Of a DNA stretch of 64,000 nt, positions 44,971 through 54,368 are shown piece by piece. The position numbers and the translations under genes are program-made. Source of the DNA: DATMNI01 sp963817515. GTDB lineage: Bacteria > Acidobacteriota > Terriglobia > Bryobacterales > Bryobacteraceae. The stretch lies in contig CAWFPJ010000020.1 in the NCBI GenBank assembly GCA_963817515.1, forward strand, positions 86,634 through 150,633, read 5' to 3'. The notes under the pieces were generated by a model. The model saw only the letters and a list, made by a program, of their open reading frames with translations, had not been told where the DNA came from and did no database searches. How positions within the stretch are numbered: position 1 is the stretch's first letter; each line of letters opens with the position of its first letter.

Positions 44971-45795
44971 TTACTCGCTGTAGCTGATTTCTGTTTGACG
45001 CGCGGAAATGCCGGAGTAGATCAACAGGATCAGCGAGACGGCGATGAGGCCGGGGACGGCGATCCAGAATGGCGTGGGGTCGGCATCGATCACCATCACA
45101 TTGAATGGCGGCGGGATGGGGATTTCGACCGGGCAGAGACCCTTCAGGTAGAAGATCACGCTGATCTTTTTCAGCATGCTGGGCAGGAAGGGGTTCAGGT
45201 TCTCCCAGACCATCACTACCGCGGCCGGGATCATGGGATTGCGGAAGAAGAGACCGGACATCAGGAAGACCGCGCCGTAGCCCACGCAGGCCAAGGCCGC
45301 GACCAGCATGTAGGCGCCGAGCTGGCTGAGGCCGGGGCCGTGAAATATGTAGTCGTTGTAGGCGGCGCCGAAGTGGCGGCCGATCATCAGGAACGACAGC
45401 GCGGTGCTGCCGACGAACAAAACCAATGCGGAGGCCAGGCCGGCCAGATATTTGCCGACCACCAGCAACTCGCGGCGCATAGGGGTGAGGTAGTAATAGT
45501 GCAGCGTTTTTTCCAGCATCTCGCCGCGGAACAAATTGGAGAAGATGCCTACGCAGCCGAAGAAAATCCCCAGGCGCAGGAAATAGAAGTGGAACAGGCC
45601 GGCGAATACCAGGCTGTCTTCGCCGAGGCTGTGGCGGTTGGAATGGCGGCCGGCATCCAGCAGCCAGTGCAGCAGCGTCAGGGCTACGGGGCCAAGCGCC
45701 AGCAAGTAGATCCACCAGCCGCGCCTGGACAGGAACGTCTTCTTCAGTTCCAGGCGCAAGACGCCCACGATCTGCCGCATCCAGACTTGGTTCAT
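44971..45795 (-). CDS. ABC transporter permease (second unit)
   Basis: 274 residues with six predicted membrane helices, for example GWWIYLLALGPVALTLLHWL, SALVLFVGSTALSFLMIG and FWIAVPGLIAVSLILLIYSG. ABC-2 type architecture. Cytoplasmic loop FRGEMLEKTLHYYYLTPMRR contacts the ATPase in this family. It overlaps its ATPase gene by 4 bp (ATGA). No substrate can be named. Confidence 0.8.
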   Translation of the reverse strand: MNQVWMRQIVGVLRLELKKTFLSRRGWWIYLLALGPVALTLLHWLLDAGRHSNRHSLGEDSLVFAGLFHFYFLRLGIFFGCVGIFSNLFRGEMLEKTLHYYYLTPMRRELLVVGKYLAGLASALVLFVGSTALSFLMIGRHFGAAYNDYIFHGPGLSQLGAYMLVAALACVGYGAVFLMSGLFFRNPMIPAAVVMVWENLNPFLPSMLKKISVIFYLKGLCPVEIPIPPPFNVMVIDADPTPFWIAVPGLIAVSLILLIYSGISARQTEISYSE

Positions 45796-46738
45796 ATGGT
45801 GCCTCCCTCTCCGCCGATCAGGTATTGGTAGACCGAATTTACATCGTCATCGGCGGGCGCCACGGATTCCACTTCGAGACCGGTATCCATAATGATGTGA
45901 TTGAGCAGCAGGTAGAAATTGTCGGCGTCGGTAGTGCGCAGCAGAAGGCCCTTGCCGTCGGGGTGGATCTTGGCTTCCACCATGTGGTCCTGCATGAACA
46001 GGCGCGAGGCCAGTTGGCCGGGATGATCGCAGCGGACCAGGATCTGCATGGGCTGTTCTTTGACTTCGCTGCGCACGCTGTGAATCTTGCCTTCAGCCAC
46101 GACGTAGCCCTGGCTGAGCAGAATTACCTGGTCTGAGATGCGGTCCACCTCATGCAGGATGTGGCTGGAGACGATGACGTGGCGGCCGGCCTTGCCCCAC
46201 TGTTCGAAGAGGGCGATGGCCTCGGCGCGGGCCAACGGGTCCAGGCCGTTGAGCGGCTCATCCAGAACCACAACGGTGGGATCGTGCGCCGTGGCCTGGG
46301 CCAGTTTGGCGCGCTGCCGCATGCCCTTGCTATAGGCGGCCACCGGGCGGTCGCGGGCGTCAACCAGGCCGACAGTTTGCAAGAGCCGCCAGGGTTCGCT
46401 GGTCGCATTCGGCATGGCTCATGCCGAACATGCGGAGGAACGAATAGATGAACTGGTAGCCGGTGAGGCCCTTGGGAAAGGCGTCGAACTGGGCGCAATA
46501 GCCGATGATGCGGCAGAGTTCCCGCGGCTGGTTGGGCGGAATGCCGAGCACGCGGATTTCACCCTGGGATGGGGTGGATCAGCCCGGTCATCATGTTCAT
46601 GAGGGTGGTCTTGCCGGAGCCGTTGGGGCCGACGAGGCTGGTGATGCCGGGCGGGATGTTGAGGCTGACTTTGTTGATGCCGAGGACTTCGCCATAGAAG
46701 CGCGAGACGTTGGTGAAGGTGATATCCGTCTGACTCAT
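45792..46738 (-). CDS. ABC transporter ATP-binding protein (second unit), two frameshifts
   Basis: 314 residues from ATG 46738 (GGAGGTGG upstream) once two extra bases, near 46567 and 46397, are removed. Three frames contribute. Walker A VGPNGSGKTTLMN is in the first; Q-loop GYCAQFDAFPKGLTGYQ in the second; signature YSKGMRQRAKLAQ and Walker B VVVLDEPLNGLDPLAR in the third. The C-terminal domain of about 100 residues is typical of ABC-2 ATPases. It starts inside the upstream permease stop. Confidence 0.82.
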
Positions 46739-47637
46739 CGGACCACCTCCGCGCCGCGAATCTTGCGGGCCAGCATGTAGAGGCAGATGAGGGCCAGCAC
46801 CGCGAGCGAGGCCCAACAGCACCAGAGCGGAAGTTCCTGGCCTTCGATCACGCGGAAGAAGACGGCGCCGTTGGTGATGTGATTGTCCCCTTCGAAGAGT
46901 TGCACCCAGATGGAACCGATCAGCTCACTGATGTTGAACAGGTGGCCCCACCGGGTGCGCTGCACGGCATTGATGGTGGCGCCGAAGCCGCCGGCCACGA
47001 AGAAGACGCCGAACATCAGGGCGCCGGCGGCGGGCTTCCACTTTACCCAGGCGGAAAGCGCCAGGGCCAGCAGCGCCAGCAGCAGAATCCATACCCATGC
47101 GCCGAAGAAGATGCCGGAAGCCAGGCGGGCGTTGTCCTTCACCCATTGCCAGCCTTCCAGATAGCCCTCAAGACCGAAGAGCAGCAGGCCGGGCACCCAG
47201 GTCATCAGCGACATGAGCGTCACCAGGATGGTCATTTTGCCGAGCACGTATTCGACGCGCGAAAAGGGGCGGGCGAGATAGAGCGAAAGGGCATTGTTGG
47301 CGAGGTCCGGCGAGACCTGGCCGGGGCCGGTGAACGACGCCAGGAACAAGGCCAGCATGCTCTGCCAGCCGAGCATCGACATGAAGAACGTGACGTTGAT
47401 GGAGATGAGGCGGTTGGCGTTCTGCAGGCCCAGCAGGTTGAGCGCGCTGACGTTGTGCTGCACGTAGATGATGAGGGCGCAGACCAGCGGATAAATGAAG
47501 CTGGCCAGAAAGAAGATGGTGAGGAATCGCGATTTCTGCATTTCCTCAAAGGCGTAGCGCGGAATCACCAGGAAGCGCGAGAGCGACGAAGTGAGCTGGC
47601 CATCGTAGGGGCGGTAGGTCTTCTTATAGACGGCCAT
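46735..47637 (-). CDS. ABC transporter permease (first unit)
   Basis: 300 residues from ATG 47637 (GGAGCCCCC upstream). N-terminal cytoplasmic segment with YKKTYRPYDGQL, then six or more membrane helices (ILVTLMSLMTWVPGLLLFGL, WVWILLLALLALALSAWV, LPLWCCWASLAVLALICLYM). ABC-2-like, ABC_membrane type with the FTGPGQVSPDLANNALSLYLARP coupling region. Overlaps the preceding ATPase gene by 14 bp and the next ATPase by 4 bp. Confidence 0.8.
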   Translation of the reverse strand: MAVYKKTYRPYDGQLTSSLSRFLVIPRYAFEEMQKSRFLTIFFLASFIYPLVCALIIYVQHNVSALNLLGLQNANRLISINVTFFMSMLGWQSMLALFLASFTGPGQVSPDLANNALSLYLARPFSRVEYVLGKMTILVTLMSLMTWVPGLLLFGLEGYLEGWQWVKDNARLASGIFFGAWVWILLLALLALALSAWVKWKPAAGALMFGVFFVAGGFGATINAVQRTRWGHLFNISELIGSIWVQLFEGDNHITNGAVFFRVIEGQELPLWCCWASLAVLALICLYMLARKIRGAEVVR

Positions 47638-48583
47638 TGGGGGCTCCTGCATCCATGGCCTTATTTGGGAGTTCCATGGCTTTGAGGAAGATGTCTTCGA
47701 GGGAATCGCGCTTACGGTTCATGCGGCGAATCTGCACATTTTGCGCGGCGGCCACTTCGTATAACTGGCGGACTTCGAGGCCATCGGGAAGAATCAGTTT
47801 GATGCGGCCTTGCGCGCCGGTGGCGGTTTCACAGCCCAGCTTTTCCATGGCTTCGAGGAAATTCCCGTTGGACTCGCCGCGGGTTTCCAACTCCAGAAAG
47901 CGGCGGTTGGCGCGGCGCTCCTCCTCCAGGTTGCAGAAGGCGGCGATGTTGCCGTCCTTGAGGATCAGGACTTCGTCGCAGCACTCTTCGACGTCGCGCA
48001 GAAGGTGCGAGGAGAGGATCAGGTGCAGGTCGCCGCGGTCGCGGATTTCCTGGATGAGCTGGATCATGCGAATGCGGGCAGGCGGGTCCAGGCCGTTGGT
48101 GGGTTCATCCAGGAACAGGAGCTTGGGGCCGTGGGCGATGGCCTGGGCCAGTTTGGCAGCCTGTTTCATGCCCAGCGAATAGGTGCCGAGGTTGCGATAG
48201 CGCACTTCGCCCAGGCCGACGTAGAAGAAGGCTTCGTGGGCGCGCTCCAGGGCATGTTCGGGCGGCAGGCCGGCCAGTTCGGCCATGAGGCGGACGAAGC
48301 GGACGCCGCTCATGGAGGCGATGAAGGCATCGTTTTCCGGCATGTAACCGATAAGGCTGCGGACTTCGCGGGCGTGGGTGCGGACGTCGCGGCCGAAAAT
48401 GCGGGCGGTGCCGGAAGAGGGCTTGTGGAAGCCGAGCAGCGTGTTGATTAGGGTGGACTTGCCGGCGCCGTTCGGCCCCAGCAGACCGATGGACCGGCCG
48501 TTGAGAGTGGCTTTCAGGTTCTTGAGGATGGCGCGCTGGCCGAAGCACACTTCGAGCGAATCTAGTTCAATAACCGGGTCCAT
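47624..48583 (-). CDS. ABC transporter ATP-binding protein (first unit)
   Basis: 319 residues from ATG 48583; the frame open further upstream reads through a repeat region and is not coding. Walker A LGPNGAGKSTLIN, Q-loop IGYMPENDAF, signature YSLGMKQAAKLAQAIAHG, Walker B LLFLDEPTNGLDPPAR, H-loop SSHLLRD. A C-terminal regulatory domain of about 90 residues follows. It heads a four-gene transport operon; two ATPase-permease pairs in tandem suggest either two exporters or one heteromeric complex. Confidence 0.88.
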   Translation of the reverse strand: MDPVIELDSLEVCFGQRAILKNLKATLNGRSIGLLGPNGAGKSTLINTLLGFHKPSSGTARIFGRDVRTHAREVRSLIGYMPENDAFIASMSGVRFVRLMAELAGLPPEHALERAHEAFFYVGLGEVRYRNLGTYSLGMKQAAKLAQAIAHGPKLLFLDEPTNGLDPPARIRMIQLIQEIRDRGDLHLILSSHLLRDVEECCDEVLILKDGNIAAFCNLEEERRANRRFLELETRGESNGNFLEAMEKLGCETATGAQGRIKLILPDGLEVRQLYEVAAAQNVQIRRMNRKRDSLEDIFLKAMELPNKAMDAGAPNGRL

Positions 48584-48636
48584 TACTTTATTAGAACGTA
48601 GTGCGGCATGAGGATGTTCCGTGACGGAGAGGCCGC

Positions 48637-48768
48637 GATGCGGAACGAAGCCAATTTGGCAAGCGGAGGCTTGGTGGCAGGGGCCGGGGCTGGGGGCCGG
48701 GGGCCGGATGCCGGGGGCCGGGGGGCCGGTGACCGGGGCTTGGTGCTGATGCGGAACGAAGCCAATTT
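48637..48768. repeat. 21-bp direct repeat flanking a G-tract block
   Basis: The 21-bp sequence beginning GATGCGGAACGAAGCC occurs at 48637-48657 and 48748-48768. Between them, 48680-48737 consist of repeated GGGGGCCGG-type units, with at least seven runs of four or more G on the plus strand, C-rich on the coding minus strand. It could form quadruplex or i-motif structures. It lies in the leader region 54-185 bp ahead of the ABC operon; the rest of the 48584-48886 gap holds no gene I can support. Confidence 0.8.
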
Positions 48769-48886
48769 TTTGGAGGTTGGGCATTGATTGTCGATTCAGA
48801 GTAACTGGTGAGCTTGAGGGAGATGGTCGCCGGTTGGCTTTAAACGGTTGAAAAGGCAGTGGAAAGGAAGTTGAAAATGGCTGTGA

Positions 48887-51213
48887 TCAGGCTCCCGGCT
48901 GATAGAGATACTTTTGGAAGCCGGCAAAAATGTGCCCGATCTCTTCGGGCCTGCCCAGGTCGGCGACGGCGTCGGCGATGGCGTTGTGGTATTTGAGCCG
49001 GAGCAGCGGCGTCAGCTTCTCCTGATCGAGTTCCTCCACGCCGACGTTGACGTATTGCGAGAGCACGAAGTCGAGGAAGACCTGCTGCTTGGTGTTGAAG
49101 TGGGTGCTGATCTCCACTTTGGCGTGGGCGGCCCGCTCCTCGCGGGTGAGCGGCGGCAGCGCATAGGCGACGTGGGCCAGCACGTCGAAGAGATCGCTCT
49201 TCTCGGCATCGATGATCTTTTGCATCTCGGCCAGCTGCTCGCGGCCGAAGCCTTTCTCGGCCAGCCCTTGCAGAAGCTTCGCGCGCGTGTCGGGCGCGCT
49301 CCAGAGGGCGCGCAGTTCGGCTTCATCCTTGAAGAACTCGGGCAGCTTGCCGAACAGCATTTCCATGAACTGCTGCGCGGACATCGGCGTGCCGTCGGGA
49401 TGCCAGAAGCGTGGTCACCATCATGTGCTGGATGGTGCGCGCCTTGCCGTCGGCGAGCTTCACTTTGATCTTCTGGCGGCGCGGGCCCGGCTCGGGTGCC
49501 GGCCCAGGTGGCTCGGGCGGCGGCTCGGGCGGCCGGGGCGCAGGCTCGGGGCTTCGGTTCAGGCTCGATCGGCTCGCCGTCCCACTCCGGATCGCTGAAG
49601 TGATGGTGCGCCTTCACGAAGTCGTAGATCGTGAAGTAGTCCTTGCCGTCGTAGAGCCGCGTGCCGCGGCCGATGATCTGCTTGAACTCGATCATCGAGT
49701 TGATCGGGCGCATCAGCACGATGTTGCGGATGTTGCGGGCATCCACGCCGGTGGAGAGCTTTTGCGACGTGGTCAGGATCGTCGGGATGGTCTTTTCGTT
49801 GTCCTGAAAGTCGCGCAGGTGCTGCTCGCCGAGCGCGCCATCGTTGGCGGTGACGCGCTGGCAGTAGTTCGGGTCCTTGCTCGTCTTCATCTGATTGATG
49901 AGGTCGCGCACGGCCAGCGCGTGGTCCTGCGTGGCGCAGAAGACCAGCGTCTTTTCGTTCTGGTTGATCTGCTCCATGAACAGCTTGACGCGGTGCGCTT
50001 CGCGCTCCTTGATCTCGATGATCTTGTTGAAGTCGGCTTCCGTGTAGCGCTTGCCGGTCTCGATCTCGCCCTCGATCAGCTTGTCGTCCGGCGTGTAGAC
50101 GTACTCGTCGAGCGTCGTGGAAATCTGCTTCACCTTGAACGGCGTCAGGAAGCCGTCGTTGATGCCTTCCTTGAGCGAGTAGATGTAGACCGGCTCGCCG
50201 AAGTAGGCGTAGGTGTCGACGTTGTCCTTGCGCTTGGGCGTGGCGGTGAGGCCGAGCTGCACGGCGGGCGCGAAGTATTCGAGGATGCCGCGCCAGTTGC
50301 TTTCGTCGTTCGCGCCGCCGCGATGGCACTCGTCGATGACGATGAAGTCGAAGAAGTCCGGCGGATACTCGCCGAAGTAGGGCGACGGCTTGCCGTCCTT
50401 CGGCGGCCCGCTCATGAAGGTCTGGAAGATGGTGAAGAACAGGCTGCCGTTCTTCGGCACCTTGCCCTTCTTGCGGATGTCCTCCGGCTCGATGCGCACC
50501 AGCGCATCTTCGGGGAAGGCGGAGAAGGCGTTGTAGGCCTGATCGGCGAGGATGTTGCGGTCGGCGAGGAACAGGATGCGCGGGCGGCGCGTCGGCTCGC
50601 GGCTCAGATTCCAGCGGCTGTGGAACAGCTTCCACGCGATCTGAAAGGCGATGAAGGTCTTGCCCGTGCCGGTGGCGAGCGTGAGCAGGATGCGCGTCCT
50701 GTCCGGCGGCGATGGCCTCCAGCACGCGCTCGATGGCGATGTCCTGATAGTAGCGGCTCTGGAAGTAGCCGCCCTTGTCCTCGAAGGGCACGGCGGCGAA
50801 GCGGTCGCGCCAGGCGTTCTGCTTCGGCGAAGGTCAGGTTCCAGAGTTCGTCCGGCGTGGGATAGCGCGGCACTTCGCCTTCCTTGCCCGTCTGCCATGT
50901 CGATGCCGTAGATGCCCTGGCCGTTGGTGGCATAGGTGAAGCGGACGGCGAGCTTGCCGGCGTAGTTCTTGGCCTGCGCCACGCCTTCGGTCAGCGCTTC
51001 ATCCCACGCCTTGGCCTCGACGACGGCGAGTTTGTGTTGCGATAGACCAGCACGTAATCGGCGGTGAGCGCCTTGCCGCGCCGCCCGTGGCCTTCGATGC
51101 GGCCCGAGCGTGATCGGATACTCGCGCCGGATGCGGCTGCCTTCGACGACGCCCCAGCCCGCCGCCTTGAGGGCGGGGTCGATGTGCTCGGCTCTGGTTT
51201 CGGCTTCGTTCAT
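48887..51213 (-). pseudogene. hsdR: Type I restriction enzyme R subunit, frameshifted about seven times as sequenced
   Basis: Corrected product about 775 residues, EcoEI-like. N-terminal nuclease core KLAVVEAKAWDEAL, helicase motifs LATGTGKTFIAF, VIDECHRGGANDE, GLTATPKRKDN and motif VI IGRGTRLYDG; C-terminal MSAQQFMEMLFGKL to LYQPGA. Extra bases restore the frame when removed near 49410, 49550, 50696, 50822, 50895 and 51104; one base seems missing near 51033. No nonsense codon remains after correction, so the gene may be intact in the cell. It lies 9 bp after hsdS. Confidence 0.8.
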
Positions 51214-51222
51214 GGCGTGGTC

Positions 51223-52477
51223 CTACAGTTGCTCCGGTGAAGGCTTGGTGCAGCAGCGACTTCTTCAACGCGTCCAGCGCGGCGAGCTTTCGCTGGTAGA
51301 TGGATTCGAGGCGTTGGGTTTCTTCGCGAGAGGCCGTCGAGCTTGCGCGACAATGCGCTGTTGCTCGGCAAGCGACGTCGGGAACGGAACGACGATCTCG
51401 CAATCTTCGTCAGGCGACTGTTGATGTGCGCACCGTCGACGCCGAGTCGCTATCGTGAATCGCGCTTCTGAACGGCTGCGATGTCAAGAAATGTAGCAGA
51501 AGAACTCGTCGGTCCATGACGCTCGGCTTCTGGTGCACGATTCCGAGTCGTTGATTGATGCAGAAACTTGTCTGACTCTCGAATCGAGGATGGCTGCCGA
51601 CCAGTCCTGCGCCTGTTCCGTCGATCGCGACGAGCAAGTCATCTCTTCGGTCGAAGCCGTACTCGCGAGAATCTGCTCCGTCGTAGTATTGCTGACTTCG
51701 TCGCCACGATCGTCGATAGCCGCCGACTCGTAGAAGTTGCCTGGCGTTAGCATGACGTAATCGCCGTCGATCGGTGAAGTACTCGCTCTTCGAAGGCGAA
51801 GCCGTGTTTGATGTCGCAAAGTTCTGCCAAGTGGCTTCTCCACCCACCCCTCGCCGCGCTGGGTGAAGACGGATTGCAGGTGGCTTTCAAACAGAGCACG
51901 GGCGTTTTGGAGGTTCTTTTCGGCGTTGGCTTTGGCGGTGGCGATGCCGTCAAACGCTTCGTCGAGGATGCCGACGATCCGCTGCTGTTCGGGAAAGCTG
52001 GGAGTACGACGGTAATTTGAGCCAGTTAGATCTTCGCCGATCGGTAAGCCGCTTGTAGCTCGCACCGTTCTGAAGTCCTTCATCGCGTCCAGCGAAGCTG
52101 TCGGTGAACAGCTAGTAGATAAAGAACTTGTGTGAAGATTCGGCTTCGTGCCGGAGTGAACAAGATACCATGTGCTGAATCGTCGCTAAGTCGCGCTCAG
52201 CAGGAAGCACGGCACTGCGCGCAAGGTTGCACGTCAGTAGCAACAAGATCAGTCACTGCGCTTGACCAGAACGCACGTCGCCTGCCGAAGTCCGATCTGC
52301 TGATGCCTTCAGCCTGCATGAGTTCACTGATCTCATCGCCATCGATATCTGATGCGCTTGATACAGTCGGATGTAGTCAAACTCGCAGTTCCGCGACATC
52401 GGATCGTTGGAGTGAGCCTCCGTCTGTGCAATTTCGCAGAACCTCGCCAGAGTCTTCGTTTGCCACCCGCTCTTCAT
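51223..52477 (-). pseudogene. hsdS: Type I specificity subunit S, heavily disrupted
   Basis: Start ATG 52477 overlaps the hsdM stop (ATGA). The conserved linkers are clear: MKSGWQTKTL at the start, PEQQRIVGILDEAFDGIATA in the middle, and ESIYQRKLAALDALKKSLLHQAF near the end, read in several frames. The target-recognition domains cannot be rebuilt by eye; parts resemble neither a common TRD nor a simple shift. One base removed near 51235 gives an HQAFTGQL-stop end. It would define the recognition sequence, which cannot be predicted. Confidence 0.7.
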
Positions 52478-53933
52478 AGCAGCGCCCTGATGGCTTCCAG
52501 CACTTCCGCGCTCTCGGCGTCCAGCGCGGCGATTTCGTCCATGATCTCCTCCGGGCTGCGGTGCGCGACTTCCTCGCCGCCGTTCGGGTTCTTCACGGAG
52601 AGATCGAAGGTCGTCTGGTCGATGGTCTTGGCGTCCACGCTCCAGGACTTGGGCGAGTCGGCGAAGGTCTTTTGCAGCTTCGACGAACTCGGCGAGGTCG
52701 TCGTCGTTGAGCGGGTTGGTCTTGCCGAGGTTGCGGCCGGGGTCGAGCTGGTAGAACCAGATCTTGCGCGTCGGCGCGCCCTTCTCGAAGAAGAGCACCA
52801 CGGTCTTCACGCCCGCGCCCTGGAACGTGCCGCCGGGGCAGTCGAGCACGGTGTGCAGGTTGCAGCTTTCCAGCAGCAGCTTGCGCAGGCTCACCGAGGC
52901 GTTGTCGGTGTTGGAGAGGAAGGTGTTCTTGATGACCACGCCGCCGCGCCCGCCGGCCTTGAGCATCTTGATGAAGTGCTGGAGGAAGAGGAACGCGGTC
53001 TCGCCGGTGCGGATGGGGAAGTTCTGCTGCACTTCCTTGCGCTCCTTGCCGCCGAAGGGCGGATTGGCCAGCACCACGTCGAAGCGGTCCTTCTCCTGAA
53101 TGTCGGCGAGGTTCTCGGTGAGCGTGTTGGTGTGGATGATGTTCGGCGCCTCGATGCCGTGCAGGATCATGTTCATGATCGCGATGACGTAGGCGAGGGA
53201 CTTCTTTTCCTTGCCGTAGAAGGTGCGCTCCTGGAGCGTCTCGAGGTCCTTGGTGGTGAGGTCCGGGCTTGGCCTTCAGGTAGTCGAACGACTCGCACAG
53301 GAAGCCCGCCGAGCCGACACGCGCCGTCGTAGATGCGCTCGCCGATGCTGCGGCTTCACGACCTGGACGATGGCGCGGATGAGCGGGCGCGGCGTGTAAT
53401 ACTCGCCGCCGTTGCGCCCGGCGTTGCCCATGTTCTTGATCTTGGCTTCGTAGAGATGCGACAGCTCGTGCTTCTCGGTCTGCGAGCGGAAGCGCAGCTC
53501 GTCGATGTGGTCGATGATCTCGCGCAGGTTGTAGCCGCTCGGAGATCTTGTTTTTGATCTCGCCGAAGATTTCGCCGATCTTGTATTCGATGGTGTTCGG
53601 CCCGCTGGCCTTCTGCTTGAAGCCGTGCAGGTAGGGGAAGAGCTTCTGATTGACGAAGTCGCGGAGGTCGTCGCCGGTCATCGCCTTGTTGTGGTCGAGC
53701 TTGCCGTCCTTGCCCTTCGGCGCGGCCCAGCTCTCCCAGCGGTAGGGCTTGTCGAGGATGAAGGTGTATTTCTTGCCCTCGAGCGCGGCTTCGTCGGCCT
53801 TGTCCTGCTCCAGGCCGTCGAGGTATTTCAGGAAGAGGAGCCAGGAGGTCTGCTCGGTGTAGTCGAGCTCGGTGGTGCAGCCGGCCTCTTTCCGGAGGAC
53901 GTCGTCGATGTTTTTGAAGGCTTGTTCGAACAT
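52474..53933 (-). pseudogene. hsdM: Type I DNA methyltransferase M subunit, frameshifted five times as sequenced
   Basis: Corrected product about 485 residues. N-terminal HsdM helical domain (MFEQAFKNIDDVLRKEAGCT), SAM motif region GSAGFLCESFDYLK, catalytic motif LANPPFGG, and C-terminal EAIRALL. Extra bases are near 52680, 53264, 53317, 53349 and 53540. Between them all segments look conserved. N6-adenine methylation of the type I target is expected. It heads the hsdM-hsdS-hsdR operon; 5' neighbour is an empty region of about 430 bp. Confidence 0.82.
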
Positions 53934-54368
53934 GAAAAGGGGAGCTTTAGTTCGGTATCAGATCGGGCGCCAGATTCATTGCTGCTACTTGGCGGTGGCT
54001 GAGGTTGTAACACATACAACCGCCTCCAATTGTCCGCTATAGCTTACCCTTTATAACTTAACAGAACGCGCAGGTGGGGGCATTCTATTCAACGGCGGAT
54101 CGTTTGCGCCGATTGCCAATCGCGCGCAGGATACCATCCTGCCCCACAGGAGTTGGCGCCAAGGCTGGTAAGGTATTAGCCTTTGCCCGAGGGTGCAATG
54201 TGGAAAGGCTGGCCGATGCCGTCCGGGACGCAGACGCTTCCTGCGCGCCGCGTTAGGCTTCGCGCTTCCTGCTCCAGCGCTTGCCGTGGCGGGCGCAAAA
54301 GTACTTGCCGGAATCCATGGGTTCTGGCAACGCCGCGAAAATATCTCAGCCGACCAGGTGCTCACGGT
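53934..54368. other. Intergenic region with a possible signal-peptide scar
   Basis: About 435 bp with no supported gene. One plus-strand stretch (54229-54290) could encode RRRFLRAALGFALPAPALA, which resembles a Tat leader, but it runs on into the antisense of the FG-GAP gene and has no start or family match. It may be the front end of a deleted gene. The hsdM promoter should lie near the left end (53934-54060). Confidence 0.35.

Noticed and set aside
49411..50865. A 484-codon plus-strand open frame opposite hsdR
   Set aside because: It is antisense to conserved helicase motifs; composition is Val/Arg/Leu-rich without domain features.
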